Below are positions 22,139 to 23,237 of a stretch of 23,237 nt of DNA, one piece after another. Made by a program: the position numbers and the translations under genes. Every line of letters begins with the position of its first letter. Position 1 is the stretch's first letter. This stretch comes from Lachnospiraceae bacterium UBA2734. Its GTDB lineage: Bacteria > Bacillota > Clostridia > Lachnospirales > Lachnospiraceae. Location: contig DEKA01000042.1 of the NCBI GenBank assembly GCA_002353635.1, forward strand, positions 3,032 to 26,268, given 5' to 3'. The notes below the pieces were generated by a model, which had not been told where the DNA came from, searched no databases, and saw only the letters and a program-made list of their open reading frames with translations.

Positions 22139-23237
22139 ATGAAAATTGTAAAGATTCTGAAGGGGATCGCAAAACGCTACAACAGCGTCAGCCTGATTCT
22201 TCGCATTGTCTGCGGACTTATTGCCGGCACCGTTCTTGGATTGGCACTGCCCGGCTGGGCGTGGATCGGCACTCTGGGAGATCTGTTCACCGGAGCCCTG
22301 AAGGCCATCGCACCGATTCTGGTCTTTGTGCTCGTCATGAGCGCACTGGCACAGAACAGCTCAAAGCTCGATGCCAGATTCGGTCTCGTCATCTGGCTGT
22401 ATATGCTGACGACATTCCTCGCTGCATTCTTCGCGGTCGTGAACAGCTTCCTGTTCCCGGTCAGGCTCACCTTGGCTGAGGCGGCAACGGCGGACACTGT
22501 TCCGCAGGGCATCGGCGAAGTGATGCACAACCTGCTGATGAACTGTGTGTCGAACCCGGTGGCCTCTTTGGCCAACGCCAACTATATCGGCATCCTTTTC
22601 TGGGCGGTTATGCTGGGCCTTGCCATGAAGGGCATCGCATCAGACAGCACAAAGGTTTTCCTGTCCAACCTCGCCGATGCGGTCTCCCAGGGCGTTCGCT
22701 GGATCATCAATCTTGCGCCGTTCGGCATTGCCGGCCTGGTATTCACGAATGTATCGGGCAACGGTCTTGCCATCTTCACGGAGTACGGCAAACTTCTTGT
22801 GCTCCTGGTCGGCACGATGCTCATCGTATCTCTGGTTGTGGATCCGTTCGTTATTTTCATTACGCTGAAGAAAAATCCTTATCCGCTTGTCTGGAGGTGT
22901 CTGAAAACATCTGCGGTCACGGCCTTCTTCACCAGATCCTCTGCAGCGAATATTCCGGTCAATATGGGACTTTGTGAGAAGCTCGGCCTCGACCGGGACT
23001 TCTACTCCGTATCCATTCCTCTTGGTTCTACCATCAACATGGACGGCGCAGCCGTGACGATCGCTATCATGACACTGGCCTGTGCGCACACGATGGGCAT
23101 CTCCGTCGATTTTCCTTCGGCAATGGTTCTGTGCATTCTCTCCACACTGGGCGCGTGCGGCGCATCCGGTGTGGCCGGCGGATCACTTCTTCTGATCCCC
23201 ATGGCCTGCTCCATGTTCGGCATCAGCAATGACATCG
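22139..23237 (+). CDS. sstT: Serine/threonine:sodium symporter SstT (3' partial)
   Basis: This sodium-driven symporter imports serine and threonine across the cytoplasmic membrane and belongs to the dicarboxylate/amino acid:cation symporter (DAACS) family. The first 366 residues are present and the gene runs off the window. It tracks E. coli SstT closely along its length: GTVLGLALPGW, LGDLFTGALKAIAPILVFVL, VSNPVASLANANYIGILFWA, TRSSAANIPVNMGLCEKLGL, SVSIPLGSTINMDGAAVTI, and GACGASGVAGGSLLLIPMAC followed by GISNDI. ATG 22139 is set by AGAGGGGAAG just upstream. The frame is open at the right edge, so no stop is expected here. A promoter probably lies in the 22030-22110 stretch, but I cannot fix it. 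Confidence 0.95.
   Translation, partial: MKIVKILKGIAKRYNSVSLILRIVCGLIAGTVLGLALPGWAWIGTLGDLFTGALKAIAPILVFVLVMSALAQNSSKLDARFGLVIWLYMLTTFLAAFFAVVNSFLFPVRLTLAEAATADTVPQGIGEVMHNLLMNCVSNPVASLANANYIGILFWAVMLGLAMKGIASDSTKVFLSNLADAVSQGVRWIINLAPFGIAGLVFTNVSGNGLAIFTEYGKLLVLLVGTMLIVSLVVDPFVIFITLKKNPYPLVWRCLKTSAVTAFFTRSSAANIPVNMGLCEKLGLDRDFYSVSIPLGSTINMDGAAVTIAIMTLACAHTMGISVDFPSAMVLCILSTLGACGASGVAGGSLLLIPMACSMFGISNDI

Overview
The window looks like chromosomal DNA from a low-to-moderate GC Gram-positive anaerobe, most likely a Lachnospiraceae-type Firmicute. This is an inference from family resemblances: strong AGGAGG-type ribosome sites, occasional TTG starts, a lipoprotein OppA with an acidic Thr/Ala/Glu linker, a giant secreted protein with an InlB-like repeat and a degenerate sorting tail, and MgtE, MATE and SstT transporters. 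All recognised genes are on the + strand. No tRNA, rRNA, CRISPR array, transposase or phage gene was seen.

Region 1 (1-4693) is an oligopeptide ABC importer operon: the end of an oppC permease, two ATPases (oppD, oppF), and an OppA-type binding lipoprotein. OppB presumably lies upstream, outside the window. A palindromic promoter-like site sits between oppF and oppA, and a good terminator follows oppA. The main discovery is in OppA. The segment that normally forms its C-terminus lies at the N-terminus, just after the lipoprotein linker, and the protein stops where that segment would normally begin. It is therefore a natural circular permutation.

Region 2 (4694-6507) holds a long repeat-rich spacer with nested hairpins, then a MATE efflux gene with its own promoter and terminator. 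Region 3 (6635-10860) is a MacAB/YknXYZ-like tripartite exporter: membrane-fusion protein, ATPase and MacB permease. The fusion protein has an unusual lysine-rich cytoplasmic extension and a glycine-rich tail. The spacer before the ATPase carries three copies of one sequence that can form mutually exclusive hairpins.

Region 4 (10861-18783) is a cell-surface locus. It contains a small exported protein with two degenerate repeats, an AT-rich spacer with a long inverted repeat and an attenuator-like hairpin, and a 2216-residue secreted protein. That protein has a Ser/Asp/Glu-rich head containing a recent 51-bp tandem duplication, about 1500 residues I cannot assign, an SdrD-B-like segment, an InlB-like repeat and a non-LPXTG membrane tail.

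Region 5 (18784-23237) contains a cloverleaf-like palindromic element, an MgtE magnesium channel gene, a partial second copy of the element's end, a second MATE gene, and the 5' part of an SstT serine/threonine:sodium symporter gene that runs off the window. Transporters and envelope proteins account for every gene here. The intergenic spaces are unusually rich in palindromes and dispersed repeats.
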